A stretch of 35,465 nucleotides of DNA from Sporosarcina psychrophila (lineage in GTDB: Bacteria; Bacillota; Bacilli; Bacillales_A; Planococcaceae), in contig DYWT01000278.1 of assembly GCA_020742515.1 (NCBI GenBank), positions 1-35,465 of the forward strand. Reading direction: 5' to 3'. The notes under the pieces are model-generated. The model was not told the origin of the DNA. It worked only from the letters and a program-made list of their open reading frames with translations, and searched no databases. Of the stretch, positions 9,177-17,500 are shown one piece after another (positions within the stretch are counted from its first letter, which is position 1; every line of letters begins with the position of its first letter). The translations under genes were made by a program, and so were the position numbers.

Positions 9177-9994
9177 TGAAGCAAAGTAAACGTAATCTGT
9201 ATATTATTGAGTTTTTTGGCCTCTTGCTTGCTTTGCTATGGCTCTCACCTTTTTACTTAATGCTTACCAATGCGTTTAAAACAAAGAGGGAAATTTTCAC
9301 GGATGTACTTGGATTGCCTAATGAATACACGATGGATAACTTTGTGAAGGCTTTTATTGATTTAGATTTTATGAAATCTCTCTTTAACTCTGTAATAATT
9401 ACCGTTTTAGGAGTAGGAGTTATTATAGTCTTTTCCTCTATGGCAGGTTATGCGTTGGCGCGGAATAAGAGTAAACTGAGCGGCATTATCTTTTTAGTAT
9501 TCGTTGCTGCTATGTTAATTCCGTTCCAATCTGTTATGATTCCCCTTGTTTCGATTTTTGGAAAAGCTGACATGCTAAATCGTACTGGTCTTATCTTTAT
9601 GTATTTAGGTTTTGGTTCTAGCCTCTCCATATTTTTATATCATGGCGCAATGACTGGCATATCCAATTCAATGGATGAGGCAGCAATTATCGATGGAGCG
9701 AATAAATTCCAAGTGTTTTGGAAAATTATTTTTCCGTTATTCAAGCCTATTTCCGTTACAGTAGGAATATTAAACGTGATTTGGATTTGGAACGATTACT
9801 TATTACCGTCTCTAATATTATCGGACTCAAGTGCAACAATCCCAATAAAAATGTTCCTTTTCTTTGGTCAATACACAAAACAGTGGCATTTAGCATTAGC
9901 TGGGTTAACAATCGCTGTTATTCCAGTTATTATTGGGTACTTCTTTGCACAAAAGCAAATTATCGAAGGGGTATCTGAAGGTGCCGTTAAATAA
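9176..9994 (+). CDS. Sugar ABC importer permease (MalG type)
   Basis: The 272-residue protein has six predicted membrane segments and the MalG-type EAA loop GISNSMDEAAIIDGANKFQ followed by VFWKIIFPLFKP. It is the second channel subunit. Its ATG shares the final A of the preceding permease stop codon (TAATG), and a GGGAGGT ribosome site lies in the end of that gene. The C-terminal QIIEGVSEGAVK is the usual ending of MalG-type permeases (the ATPase-contacting tail). It is followed 20 bases later by the LacI gene, so importer and repressor are one operon. Confidence 0.88.
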   Translation: MKQSKRNLYIIEFFGLLLALLWLSPFYLMLTNAFKTKREIFTDVLGLPNEYTMDNFVKAFIDLDFMKSLFNSVIITVLGVGVIIVFSSMAGYALARNKSKLSGIIFLVFVAAMLIPFQSVMIPLVSIFGKADMLNRTGLIFMYLGFGSSLSIFLYHGAMTGISNSMDEAAIIDGANKFQVFWKIIFPLFKPISVTVGILNVIWIWNDYLLPSLILSDSSATIPIKMFLFFGQYTKQWHLALAGLTIAVIPVIIGYFFAQKQIIEGVSEGAVK

Positions 9995-10014
9995 AACTAT
10001 AGAGGATGAAGGTA

Positions 10015-11034
10015 ATGTCAGTAACAATTAAAGATGTTGCGGCCCGGGCGAATGTAGCTCCATCTACCGTATCACGAGTTATTTCAGATAGTCCGCACAT
10101 TAGTGAGAAAACGAAACGGAAAGTCCAAAAGGTTATGGATGAAATGGGGTATCATCTAAACTATAATGCGCAAATGCTTGCAACACAATCAACAAAGACA
10201 ATCGGTATTATTATGAAAAACTCTACGGCAGAATTTATGCATAACTCCTTTTTTCCTGAAGTCATTAGGGGGATAAGTGCTTTGTGCAGTAAGCATGATT
10301 TCAGTATCAGTCTAACTACAGGGGAAACCGAAGAAGAAATCTTTACTGATACTGTGAAAATGGTCCGTGGAAAAAGAGTAGATGGCATGATTGTCTTATA
10401 CTCAAAAAAAGATGATAAAGTAGTTCCTTATTTAATTGAATCGGGCATTCCTTTTGTCGTCATCGGCAAACCTTTAATTGAATCCAGTAAAATCATGTTT
10501 GTAGATAATGATAACGTCCAAGCAGCAAAAGAAGCGACAGATTTCTTACTAAACCTTGGACATAAAAAGCTTGCATTTATTGGTGAAGATGAGCAGTTTG
10601 AAGTAAGTGAAGCCAGGTTAAATGGTTTCATTCAAGCAGTAAAAGGGCAAGGATTGACTGTTTCAGAGGGGTATATCAAGAATATACAATTTGATCCTCT
10701 CCACGGAAAAAAAATCGTCACTGAATTAATGAACTTAGCTGAACCGCCTACTGCATTAGTTGTCTCGGATGACTTAAATGCATTAATTGTGCTGACTGCT
10801 TTAAGTGAGAAAAATATCAAAGTACCGGACGATATGAGTATGATTGTCTTTAATAATTCAGTCATATCAAAAGTAGCCAATCCACCTTTAACGACTGTAG
10901 ATACACAAATATTCCAATTGGGGTATGAATCGGCGAACTGCTTGATCGAGCTGGTGAAAGATCCGCAAATGTTTAAAAAAAGTGTCATCATACCAACTGT
11001 TATTGTGGAAAGAAATTCTTGTTTACCCTTGTAA
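10015..11034 (+). CDS. LacI-family transcriptional repressor
   Basis: The 339-residue protein begins with a LacI helix-turn-helix (VTIKDVAARANVAPSTVSRV, residues about 3-22) and hinge helix, followed by a periplasmic-binding-protein-like effector domain. The ATG at 10015 is chosen over 10006 because GAGG at 10002-10005 is correctly spaced only for the later one. It sits in the operon between transporter and catabolic genes. LacI repressors of this kind sense the imported sugar or a derivative. The three GCAACCG(G/C)TT operators at 6720, 6787 and 11066 all flank genes of this operon, so autoregulation through them is likely; that link is inferred, not shown. Confidence 0.88.
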   Translation: MSVTIKDVAARANVAPSTVSRVISDSPHISEKTKRKVQKVMDEMGYHLNYNAQMLATQSTKTIGIIMKNSTAEFMHNSFFPEVIRGISALCSKHDFSISLTTGETEEEIFTDTVKMVRGKRVDGMIVLYSKKDDKVVPYLIESGIPFVVIGKPLIESSKIMFVDNDNVQAAKEATDFLLNLGHKKLAFIGEDEQFEVSEARLNGFIQAVKGQGLTVSEGYIKNIQFDPLHGKKIVTELMNLAEPPTALVVSDDLNALIVLTALSEKNIKVPDDMSMIVFNNSVISKVANPPLTTVDTQIFQLGYESANCLIELVKDPQMFKKSVIIPTVIVERNSCLPL

Positions 11035-11065
11035 TTAAGGAGAATGCGTAATTCCAAGCATTGGT

Positions 11066-11077
11066 GCAACCGGTTGC
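11066..11077 (+). promoter_or_regulatory. LacI-type operator, copy 3 (perfect palindrome)
   Basis: GCAACCGGTTGC is a perfect 12-bp palindrome between the lacI stop and the ThuA start, and the most symmetric of the three copies. It suggests that the catabolic genes thuA onward have an extra regulated promoter, or that repressor bound here acts as a roadblock or loop anchor with the two upstream copies. Confidence 0.65.
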
Positions 11078-11118
11078 TTGAATTCATGCAACAGATTATT
11101 TCGAAGGAGGAACTATTC

Positions 11119-11844
11119 ATGAACATCGTCGTATGGAATGAAAATCGTCATGAACAAAAAAATCCAGTTGTCTCGACTATTTATCCAAAAGGTATCCATG
11201 GGGCCATTGCTGATTTTTTACAACAAGACGCTAACAATGTAAAAACAGCCATACTAGATGAACCGGAACATGGTTTAACGCAAGAGGTTTTGGATGAAAC
11301 CGATGTACTTGTCTGGTGGGGACATCTTGCACATGATGAGGTACAAGATGAGATAGTAGAAAGGGTCAAGAAGCGTATATTAGATGGCATGGGGTTGATA
11401 GTCTTGCATTCTGCTCATTTTTCTAAGGTATTCAAGACGTTGATGGGGACAACTTGTGATCTTAAATGGCGTGAAGCGGATGAGAAAGAACGATTATGGG
11501 TTGTTGATCCGAGCCATCCGATTACAGAGGGTATCGGAGAATATATCGAACTTGAAAAAGAAGAAATGTACGGGGAGTATTTTGATATCCCTGTACCTGA
11601 TGAGTTGGTGTTTGTCAGTTGGTTTGAAGGTGGAGAAGTTTTTCGAAGTGGCGCAACATTTAAGCGTGGAAAAGGGAAGATATTTTATTTTCGTCCAGGA
11701 CATGAAACGTACCCGACGTATCACAATCAAGATGTACAAACGGTCATTCGCAACGCAGTGAAGTGGGCTTCAAACTCTAATTCGCCTACACCGATGTATG
11801 GCAATGCAAAGCCGCTAGAGAAGATTGCTAATCATAACGAATAA
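11119..11844 (+). CDS. ThuA-domain protein (trehalose-utilisation type)
   Basis: The 241-residue protein is a ThuA-like protein with a class I glutamine-amidotransferase-type fold. Recognisable segments are [35 protein letters not shown] and the C-terminal [13 protein letters not shown]. In rhizobia ThuA works with the Gfo/Idh enzyme ThuB on disaccharides through 3-keto intermediates; the chemistry of ThuA itself is poorly defined. AAGGAGG at 11104-11110, 8 bases before ATG 11119, fixes the start; an in-frame ATG at 11044 would run through the operator and has no ribosome site. A Gfo/Idh gene follows 20 bases later, the ThuA-ThuB order. The substrate here is unknown. Confidence 0.8.
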   Translation: MNIVVWNENRHEQKNPVVSTIYPKGIHGAIADFLQQDANNVKTAILDEPEHGLTQEVLDETDVLVWWGHLAHDEVQDEIVERVKKRILDGMGLIVLHSAHFSKVFKTLMGTTCDLKWREADEKERLWVVDPSHPITEGIGEYIELEKEEMYGEYFDIPVPDELVFVSWFEGGEVFRSGATFKRGKGKIFYFRPGHETYPTYHNQDVQTVIRNAVKWASNSNSPTPMYGNAKPLEKIANHNE

Positions 11845-11864
11845 CACCAAGAGGAGTGGAATAA

Positions 11865-12890
11865 ATGTCGAAATTACGAGTTGCAGTTATTGGCTGTGGA
11901 AGTATTGCTAGGTATAGACATTTAGGAGAGTACGCGAATCATTCGGCAGTCGACATTGTTGCGGTCTGTGACATTGTTGAAAAAAGAGCACAAAAAACGG
12001 CACAGCAATACGGTGCAAAGGCTTATACGGATTATAAAAGTTTGCTTGAAGTCGAAAAAATAGATGCAGTTAGTGTTTGTTTACCGAACTATTTACATGC
12101 ACCTGTGTCGATTGCAGCTTTAGAGGCAGGCTGTCACGTCCTATGTGAAAAACCAATGGCAACGTCAAAAGAAGAAGCACTAGAGATGATTAATGCAGCA
12201 AAAAGTCATGATAAAAAGCTAATGATAGCGCATAATCAACGTTTTGTACCATCACATACAAAGGCGAGAGCGTTAATAGCTAGTGGTGAAGTAGGTAAAA
12301 TTTATAGCTTCAGAACGGCTTTTGGACATGGCGGACCTGAAGGCTGGAGTATTGACGGTAAAGACAGTTGGTTCTTCAATAAAGAGCAAGCTTTTATTGG
12401 AGCGATGGGGGATCTTGGCGTACATAAAGCTGATTTGCTCCGCTACTTACTTGGCGAAGAGTTTGTCGAAGTAGCTGGTTTTATTGAAACAAGCGCAAAA
12501 GAAAATACAGATGTTGATGATAATGCAGTTTGTATTTTAAAATCTGAAAGCGGTGTGATTGGCACACTTGCAGCTAGTTGGGCTTATACAGCAAAAGAAG
12601 ATAATTCCACGATTATTTATGGTGACCATGCTACATTGCGTTTAGAAGACAATCCTAACTATTCGTTAATTGTTCAATATAAAAATGGTGAAACCGTTAA
12701 CTACGAATTAGGTGGCATTCAGTCTAATGCCGAAGGCGGTCAAACCACCACGCATATAATCGATCATTTTGTTGAGTCGATTGTTCAAGATACTGAGCCA
12801 TTGATTAATGGTGTGGAAGGCATGAAGTCATTAGAAGTAATTCTAGCAGCTTTGGAATCAATGGAAACAAAACAATTCACCAGAATTTAA
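11865..12890 (+). CDS. Gfo/Idh/MocA-family oxidoreductase, ThuB-like position
   Basis: The 341-residue protein is an NAD(P)-dependent sugar oxidoreductase. It has an N-terminal Rossmann motif (VIGCGSIA), the conserved E95-K96-P97 with the catalytic Lys, and the C-terminal-domain motif MGDLGVHKADLLRYL, in which the GVH histidine is the usual second catalytic residue. A GAGGAG ribosome site precedes the ATG. Its place right after the ThuA gene suggests oxidation of the imported glycoside, or reduction of a keto product, in the cytoplasm. The stop codon lies inside a 15-bp hairpin (12886-12932), so transcription or decay may be modulated before the next gene. Exact substrate and direction cannot be read from the sequence. 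Confidence 0.85.
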   Translation: MSKLRVAVIGCGSIARYRHLGEYANHSAVDIVAVCDIVEKRAQKTAQQYGAKAYTDYKSLLEVEKIDAVSVCLPNYLHAPVSIAALEAGCHVLCEKPMATSKEEALEMINAAKSHDKKLMIAHNQRFVPSHTKARALIASGEVGKIYSFRTAFGHGGPEGWSIDGKDSWFFNKEQAFIGAMGDLGVHKADLLRYLLGEEFVEVAGFIETSAKENTDVDDNAVCILKSESGVIGTLAASWAYTAKEDNSTIIYGDHATLRLEDNPNYSLIVQYKNGETVNYELGGIQSNAEGGQTTTHIIDHFVESIVQDTEPLINGVEGMKSLEVILAALESMETKQFTRI

Positions 12891-12932
12891 CTTGATTCAG
12901 CAGGGTCAAGACTCCTACTGAATCAAGTTAAA
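12886..12932 (+). other. Hairpin overlapping the stop codon of the Gfo/Idh gene
   Basis: The segments 12886-12900 and 12918-12932 are perfect 15-base reverse complements around a 17-base loop. The TAA stop (12888-12890) is inside the left arm. No T-run follows, so it is probably not a complete terminator. Confidence 0.6.
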
Positions 12933-13020
12933 GCCTCCGGCGGATGCCACAGATTTTGAAGGGAGAGAATTGAGCAAGCTCAATTCAAAATCTGGGCACA
13001 AATACGCCGGGGCGTATTTG
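12933..13020 (+). repeat. Compound palindromic intergenic element
   Basis: This short GC-rich element holds nested inverted repeats. CAGATTTTGAA (12950-12960) pairs with a copy ending near 12994 and encloses a GAATTGAG/CTCAATTC hairpin. A second hairpin, CAAATACGCC (12999-13008) with 13011-13020, has a 2-base loop. The GGCGGATGCC left end recurs at 8221-8248. The base composition is unlike the flanks, which suggests a dispersed repeat or mobile miniature element; copy number in the genome is not visible here. Confidence 0.55.
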
Positions 13021-13055
13021 ATTTAAAACAAAGATAACCATTGGAGGTAATATTC

Positions 13056-14024
13056 ATGAAACTAGGCGTATTTGCAGTTTTATTTTCACAAAAGCCATTT
13101 GAAGAAATGCTGGACTATGTAAAAGATGCCGGTTTACAAGCAATAGAAATTGGAACAGGTGGAAATCCAGGGGATGTCCATTGCAATGTAGATGAACTAC
13201 TTGAAAGTGAGGAGAAACGGAAGATCTATCTGGATAAAATTCAATCGCGCGGACTAACGATTAGTGCATTCAGCTGTCATGACAATCCAGTTTCGCCAAA
13301 TAAACAAATCGCACAAAACGCACATGACACATTCGTGAAAACTGTTAAATTGGCACAGTTATTAAATGTGCCTGTTGTGAACACATTTTCAGGAACACCA
13401 GGATCTCATGAAGGGTCAAAACATTCCAACTGGCCAGTATCTCCGTGGCCAACAGAGTACTCGGACATTTATAACTGGCAATGGGAACAAAAACTCATTC
13501 CTTACTGGAAAGAGCAAGGGAAATTTGCAGAAGATCATGGCGTTAAAATTGGAATCGAACTTCATGGAGGTTTTTCAGTACATACACCATTTACGCTGTT
13601 GAAATTAAGAGAAGCAACCTCACCGGCTATCGGAGCCAATTTGGATCCAAGTCATCTCTGGTGGCAGGGGATTGACCCGGTCGCGGCGATCAAGATTTTA
13701 GGAAAAGAAAATGCCATTCACCATTTCCATGCCAAAGATACATTCATTGACCAGGACAATGTGAATATGCATGGTTTAACAGACATGCAGCCATACGGAG
13801 ATTTGCAAACACGCGCATGGACATTTAGATCTGTCGGCTGTGGGCATAGTATCCAAGAATGGTCCGATATGATGAGTGCTTTACGCACCTATGGCTATGA
13901 TTATGTCGTAAGTATCGAACATGAAGATCCGTTAATGTCGGTTGTTGAAGGATTTTCACGTGCAGTGACAAATTTGAAATCTGTAATGATTAAGGATCAA
14001 CCAGCAGATATATGGTGGGTGTAA
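13056..14024 (+). CDS. Sugar isomerase/epimerase-like TIM-barrel enzyme (AP_endonuc_2 family)
   Basis: The 322-residue protein has the xylose-isomerase-like TIM-barrel pattern with a divalent-metal site. Likely ligands are E168 (GIELHGG), D197 (ANLDPSHLWW), H225 (HHFHAKD) and E288 (SIEHEDP). The family includes keto-sugar epimerases, inosose-type dehydratases and lyases acting on 3-keto-glycosides. The ATG at 13056 follows GGAGG at 13043-13047; an in-frame ATG at 13041 has no such site. It is the last gene before a terminator and is separated from the oxidoreductase by the hairpin and repeat element. Co-occurrence with ThuA and Gfo/Idh genes points to work on an oxidised sugar made by them. 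The specific reaction is inferred only at class level. Confidence 0.8.
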   Translation: MKLGVFAVLFSQKPFEEMLDYVKDAGLQAIEIGTGGNPGDVHCNVDELLESEEKRKIYLDKIQSRGLTISAFSCHDNPVSPNKQIAQNAHDTFVKTVKLAQLLNVPVVNTFSGTPGSHEGSKHSNWPVSPWPTEYSDIYNWQWEQKLIPYWKEQGKFAEDHGVKIGIELHGGFSVHTPFTLLKLREATSPAIGANLDPSHLWWQGIDPVAAIKILGKENAIHHFHAKDTFIDQDNVNMHGLTDMQPYGDLQTRAWTFRSVGCGHSIQEWSDMMSALRTYGYDYVVSIEHEDPLMSVVEGFSRAVTNLKSVMIKDQPADIWWV

Positions 14025-14030
14025 GAAATG

Positions 14031-14077
14031 AAAAAGTTGTGCTGTATGAGATAGCTATTCATGCACACAACTTTTTT
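14031..14077 (+). terminator. Terminator of the ThuA/oxidoreductase operon
   Basis: AAAAAGTTGTG (14031-14041) pairs with 14066-14076 across a 24-base loop that can fold further. The right arm ends in six Ts. Confidence 0.75.
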
Positions 14078-14166
14078 ACGGTTAAAAGCGACTGAAGTAA
14101 AGTATACCTTTGAATCCGTTTCGGCGCTTAGGGGATATCATTCACCAAAAACCTGACCGCTGTTCA

Positions 14167-14197
14167 TTGTTAGATGCCTACTCTCAATTTATATAAA
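14167..14197 (+). promoter_or_regulatory. Candidate promoter of the second Gfo/Idh gene
   Basis: TTGTTA (14167-14172) and TATAAA (14192-14197) are separated by 19 bases, or by 18 if ATATAA is taken as the -10. This is consistent with separate transcription after the terminator at 14077. Spacing is longer than ideal. Confidence 0.3.
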
Positions 14198-14247
14198 ATG
14201 TTGAAGAATAAATTGCAGATAATCTAAAATAGAAAAGAGTGTTCTAT

Positions 14248-15288
14248 ATGAAAGTATTAAGAGTGGGAATCATTGGTGCTGGAGCAATTGCAAGAGATGT
14301 ACATATCCCTAGTTATTTGAATAACGAGAATAAGGTGGAGGTAGTTGCTATCGCTGATGTCGTAGCTGAACGTGCTCAAGAAGCTGCAGAGAAATTTAAT
14401 ATCCCACATGCTTTTTCTTCATACACGGAAATGCTAGAAAACGTTAAACTAGATGCAGTTAGCGTTTGTGTACCAAATAAATTTCATGCGGAAGCTACGA
14501 TTGCTGCGCTCGAGGCAGGTTGTCATGTGTTGTGTGAAAAACCACCGGCAATTACTGTGGAAGAAGCGCAATTGATGGCAAAAGTAGCTAGCATGTCTGA
14601 AAAAATTTTAACGTATGGGTTTCACTATCGCTATCGACCTGAAGTAGAAATTACAAAATCGTTTATTGATGCGGGAGAAATGGGCGATATTTATGCTGCC
14701 CGCGTTCATGCTATTCGTAGGAGAGGTATTCCAGGGTGGGGTGTATTTACGAATAAGGAATTACAAGGAGGAGGTCCGTTAATCGATATTGGTGTTCATA
14801 TGCTAGATACCGCTCTCTACCTCATGGGCTACCCAGAGCCTGAAGTTGTGTTGGGGAAAATCCACCAACAAATTGGTCATAAAAAAGGAGTAGGGCTATT
14901 TGGTGAGTGGGACTTTGAAAACTATACAGTAGAAGATATGGCTGTAGGTATGGTGACATTTAAAAATGGAGCCACTTTAACTTTGGAAGCTGCTTTTGCC
15001 GCAAATGTTGAAAAAGATGAGACCATGCAGGTTTCCTTGATGGGGAATAAAGGGGGAGCTGATATTTTCCCTTTGAAAATTTATCAAGAGAAATACAACA
15101 CATTAATCGATAGTACTCCTGCTTATCTACCGGAAGTAAATGGCCATCAACTTGAAATCAATCAATTTGTAGCATGCTGTTTGAAGGGTAAGACCCCATT
15201 AAGCACGCCAGAACAAGGCCTTATCATTCAAAAAATCGTGAATGCTATTTATGAATCTGCGGAAACTGGGATAGCGATACAGTTTTGA
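14248..15288 (+). CDS. Gfo/Idh/MocA-family oxidoreductase
   Basis: The 346-residue NAD(P)-dependent oxidoreductase has an N-terminal VGIIGAGAIARDVHIP Rossmann motif, E97-K98-P99 with the catalytic Lys, and the C-terminal motif GGGPLIDIGVHMLDTALYLMG with its His. The length is normal for the family. The ATG at 14248 is used: a GTG at 14239 would extend it by three residues, and the AAAAGAG ribosome site is weak but better spaced for the ATG. It forms a single-gene unit between two terminators. Its similarity to the 11865-12890 product (shared AALEAGCHVLCEKP block) suggests the two are paralogues that act on related sugar substrates. Confidence 0.85.
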   Translation: MKVLRVGIIGAGAIARDVHIPSYLNNENKVEVVAIADVVAERAQEAAEKFNIPHAFSSYTEMLENVKLDAVSVCVPNKFHAEATIAALEAGCHVLCEKPPAITVEEAQLMAKVASMSEKILTYGFHYRYRPEVEITKSFIDAGEMGDIYAARVHAIRRRGIPGWGVFTNKELQGGGPLIDIGVHMLDTALYLMGYPEPEVVLGKIHQQIGHKKGVGLFGEWDFENYTVEDMAVGMVTFKNGATLTLEAAFAANVEKDETMQVSLMGNKGGADIFPLKIYQEKYNTLIDSTPAYLPEVNGHQLEINQFVACCLKGKTPLSTPEQGLIIQKIVNAIYESAETGIAIQF

Positions 15289-15312
15289 TGAACTATTCAA
15301 GAGATTTAAACC

Positions 15313-15361
15313 AAAAAGGCTGTGTAGTATGAATGTCCAATTCATACTACACAGCCTTTTT
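15313..15361. terminator. Bidirectional terminator between convergent genes
   Basis: A perfect 21-bp stem (15313-15333 with 15341-15361) has a 7-base loop. It carries an A-run on the left and a T-run on the right, so it can stop the plus-strand Gfo/Idh gene and the minus-strand gal operon alike. Confidence 0.9.
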
Positions 15362-16302
15362 TATAAAGTAAGAATTTTTGTCACACTACGAGAAATTTCA
15401 TGTGTATTGATTGTAGATTCTAGTTGTTTATTTTTTACGCATTTTATAAACTCTTCAACTTCATAGTACATCGAATCAAATTCATGTTTAATAGAAATAT
15501 CCTCAGTTTGACCGTCTTTGTATTTGATAGTAATTTGTTTCGGATCACTGATTTTATCTATTTCGATGACACCATTCTCACCCTGTATTTCATTGGCAGA
15601 ATGTGAATCAGAAATTTTTGAGTACATAATAACGGCTTCAAATTCACTGTAATTTAAGATCATACTTCCTTGGCCATCTGCACCAGTGGATAATAAATAA
15701 GTGTTTTTGAGTACAGATTTCGGTTCGCCGACTAGATGAATAATAGGTGCGATACAATAAACACCTAAGTCTGTTTTTGCTCCATTACCCAGTTCGGGTT
15801 TAAAGGCATTTTCAATAATACCTGCTTTGTAGTTATCGTAGCGGGAAGAATATTGATTGTAATGAAATACGAATCGACGGAGTGGACCAATCTTAGCTAG
15901 GTTCTCTTTTAGGTTTAGAAATGTAGGTGTAACTGTGGATTTCATAGCTTCCATATAGGTGGTTTGATACTCTTTAGATGCGTTAATTACTTGATCCATT
16001 TCATGTAAGGATGTTACTGCTGGTTTTTCGCAAAGAACATGAATACCATTCTTCATTGCTGAAATACTTTGTTCTGCATGAAACGCATTTGGCGATGCAA
16101 TATAAACGGCTTCTATATCACCACTTTGAAACATTTCTATCATATTTGTATACACATTTTTGACCTTATGTTTCTCTGCAAACTCTCTTCCAGTTTCTTC
16201 AGTTCTTGAATAGACTGCCCCAATACTAAACTCGGTATGTTCTTTAGCTGCTTTAATAAATCGATCTGTAATCCAATTCGTTCCGATAATTCCAAACTTC
16301 AT
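15361..16302 (-). CDS. Gfo/Idh/MocA-family oxidoreductase at the end of the gal operon
   Basis: The 313-residue protein has an N-terminal FGIIGTNWITDRF nucleotide-binding motif and E92-K93-P94. The second catalytic position is unusual: GAKTDLGVYCIAPIIHLVG, with Tyr where most members have the GVH His. The start at 16302 follows a purine-rich AAAGGGG site; an upstream Met at 16500 would overlap galM and add 66 residues unlike the family. It is the last gene after galK-galE-galT-galM, 148 bases beyond galM, and its stop lies at the edge of the bidirectional terminator. It could be a galactose or keto-sugar dehydrogenase that complements the Leloir route, but that is inference from position. Confidence 0.8.
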   Translation of the reverse strand: MKFGIIGTNWITDRFIKAAKEHTEFSIGAVYSRTEETGREFAEKHKVKNVYTNMIEMFQSGDIEAVYIASPNAFHAEQSISAMKNGIHVLCEKPAVTSLHEMDQVINASKEYQTTYMEAMKSTVTPTFLNLKENLAKIGPLRRFVFHYNQYSSRYDNYKAGIIENAFKPELGNGAKTDLGVYCIAPIIHLVGEPKSVLKNTYLLSTGADGQGSMILNYSEFEAVIMYSKISDSHSANEIQGENGVIEIDKISDPKQITIKYKDGQTEDISIKHEFDSMYYEVEEFIKCVKNKQLESTINTHEISRSVTKILTL

Positions 16303-16450
16303 AGTAAGAGCCCCTTTAGTTATATATGTTGAAATAAAGAATCCCATTGAATTCGTTACACCTTGAATAGCGTCTTCGCTCTGTTTATAAAGGTGTTCAT
16401 TTATTCTATATTTAGTCAATAATAAGTAGTCCCTGTCGTATAGAGTACAT

Positions 16451-17488
16451 TTAGCGCTCGATGCCAAATGAAAAAACTGTCTGCTTTTCATATAGTTCAT
16501 GGGCCTTTAAGATAACGGGCGGAAATCCCGCGTGATGCAAGGAGGCAGGGAAGGCTTGTGTTTCAAAACAGACACCTAAATAAGGTCTGGATTTTCCTTC
16601 TGATAGATCGAGCCCTTCAACGAGGGTATTTGCTGTGTACATAACGACGCCTGGTTGGGTGGTCTTAATTTTCATCACACGGCCACTCGTTACTTCTTTT
16701 ACACGGATGCTTTGTTGTTTATTTTGATTGAAAATAAAGTAATGATCATATCCAGAATTAGCAACTTTATTTTGTGCTGATATGGAATTTATGCCATCAC
16801 CAAGCTTCCTTTCGGTTCGAAAATCAAAAGGAGTATTAGATACATTGATCTTATTACCAGTTGGAATTAGTCTCGTATCAAGTTCAACAAATTCATTACT
16901 TTCCATTGTAACATGATGATTGTGTATCGTTGCGGCTAAATTCCCACTTAAATTGAAATAGGAATGATTAGTCATTGTAAGTACAGTTGTTTCGTCAGAT
17001 TTTCCATCATAATCAAGAATTAGCTTATTGCTATTAGTCAATGTATAGGTAACGGCAACTTCAATAGTACCAGGATATCCGCCTTCACCACCTAAACTTT
17101 TATGGGTTAATTTCACGCCAGCTGTATCATCTGTTTGAAAGGGGCTAGCTCGCCAGATTACTTGATGAAAACCTCCTGATCCTCCGTGCAAATGATGATC
17201 CCCCTCATTTGCTTCCAATAAGAATGTTTGATTTTGGATTGTAAATGAAGCATCTTGAATTCTACCCGCAACACGGCCAATAATTGCGCCAAAGTAGTTA
17301 GAGTTCTTTTCATAATCGGCATAATTTTTGAAGCCAAGAACCACATTTTCTATCGTGTTAGTTTGGTCTGGAACGCTAATGTTAGTTATGATGCCACCAA
17401 AGTCCAAAAAGCTTACTTTCATGCCGTTATCATTTACTAAAGTATATAACTTCCATTTACTCAGGATATCTTGGATTTCTATTTTCAT
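16451..17488 (-). CDS. galM: Aldose 1-epimerase (galactose mutarotase)
   Basis: The 345-residue enzyme interconverts alpha and beta anomers of galactose so that GalK can use beta-galactoside products. Visible family motifs are NYFGAIIGRVAGRI, EGDHHLHGG with His at about residue 101, NHSYFNLSG with the second catalytic His, GYDHYF, and the C-terminal CFETQAFPASLHH with the catalytic Glu. The ATG at 17488 is preferred: AGGTGA lies 8 bases upstream. A GTG at 17500 would add four residues but overlaps that site. It starts 12 bases after the galT stop, so it belongs to the galKETM operon. Confidence 0.92.
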   Translation of the reverse strand: MKIEIQDILSKWKLYTLVNDNGMKVSFLDFGGIITNISVPDQTNTIENVVLGFKNYADYEKNSNYFGAIIGRVAGRIQDASFTIQNQTFLLEANEGDHHLHGGSGGFHQVIWRASPFQTDDTAGVKLTHKSLGGEGGYPGTIEVAVTYTLTNSNKLILDYDGKSDETTVLTMTNHSYFNLSGNLAATIHNHHVTMESNEFVELDTRLIPTGNKINVSNTPFDFRTERKLGDGINSISAQNKVANSGYDHYFIFNQNKQQSIRVKEVTSGRVMKIKTTQPGVVMYTANTLVEGLDLSEGKSRPYLGVCFETQAFPASLHHAGFPPVILKAHELYEKQTVFSFGIER

Positions 17489-17500
17489 TTGACTAGTCAC

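Noticed and set aside
9718-9978. A second plus-strand frame inside the MalG-type permease, as if frameshifted
   Set aside because: The permease frame continues intact through the EAA loop to the normal tail, so there is no frameshift.
10632-11126. A 164-codon open frame on the minus strand over lacI
   Set aside because: It lies antisense to a clear LacI gene, crosses its end and the operator, and has no recognisable protein pattern or ribosome site.
16303-16500. N-terminal extension of the minus-strand Gfo/Idh gene to 16500
   Set aside because: The extra 66 residues overlap the end of galM, look unlike the family and lack a ribosome site, whereas 16302 has AAAGGGG and a normal Rossmann start.
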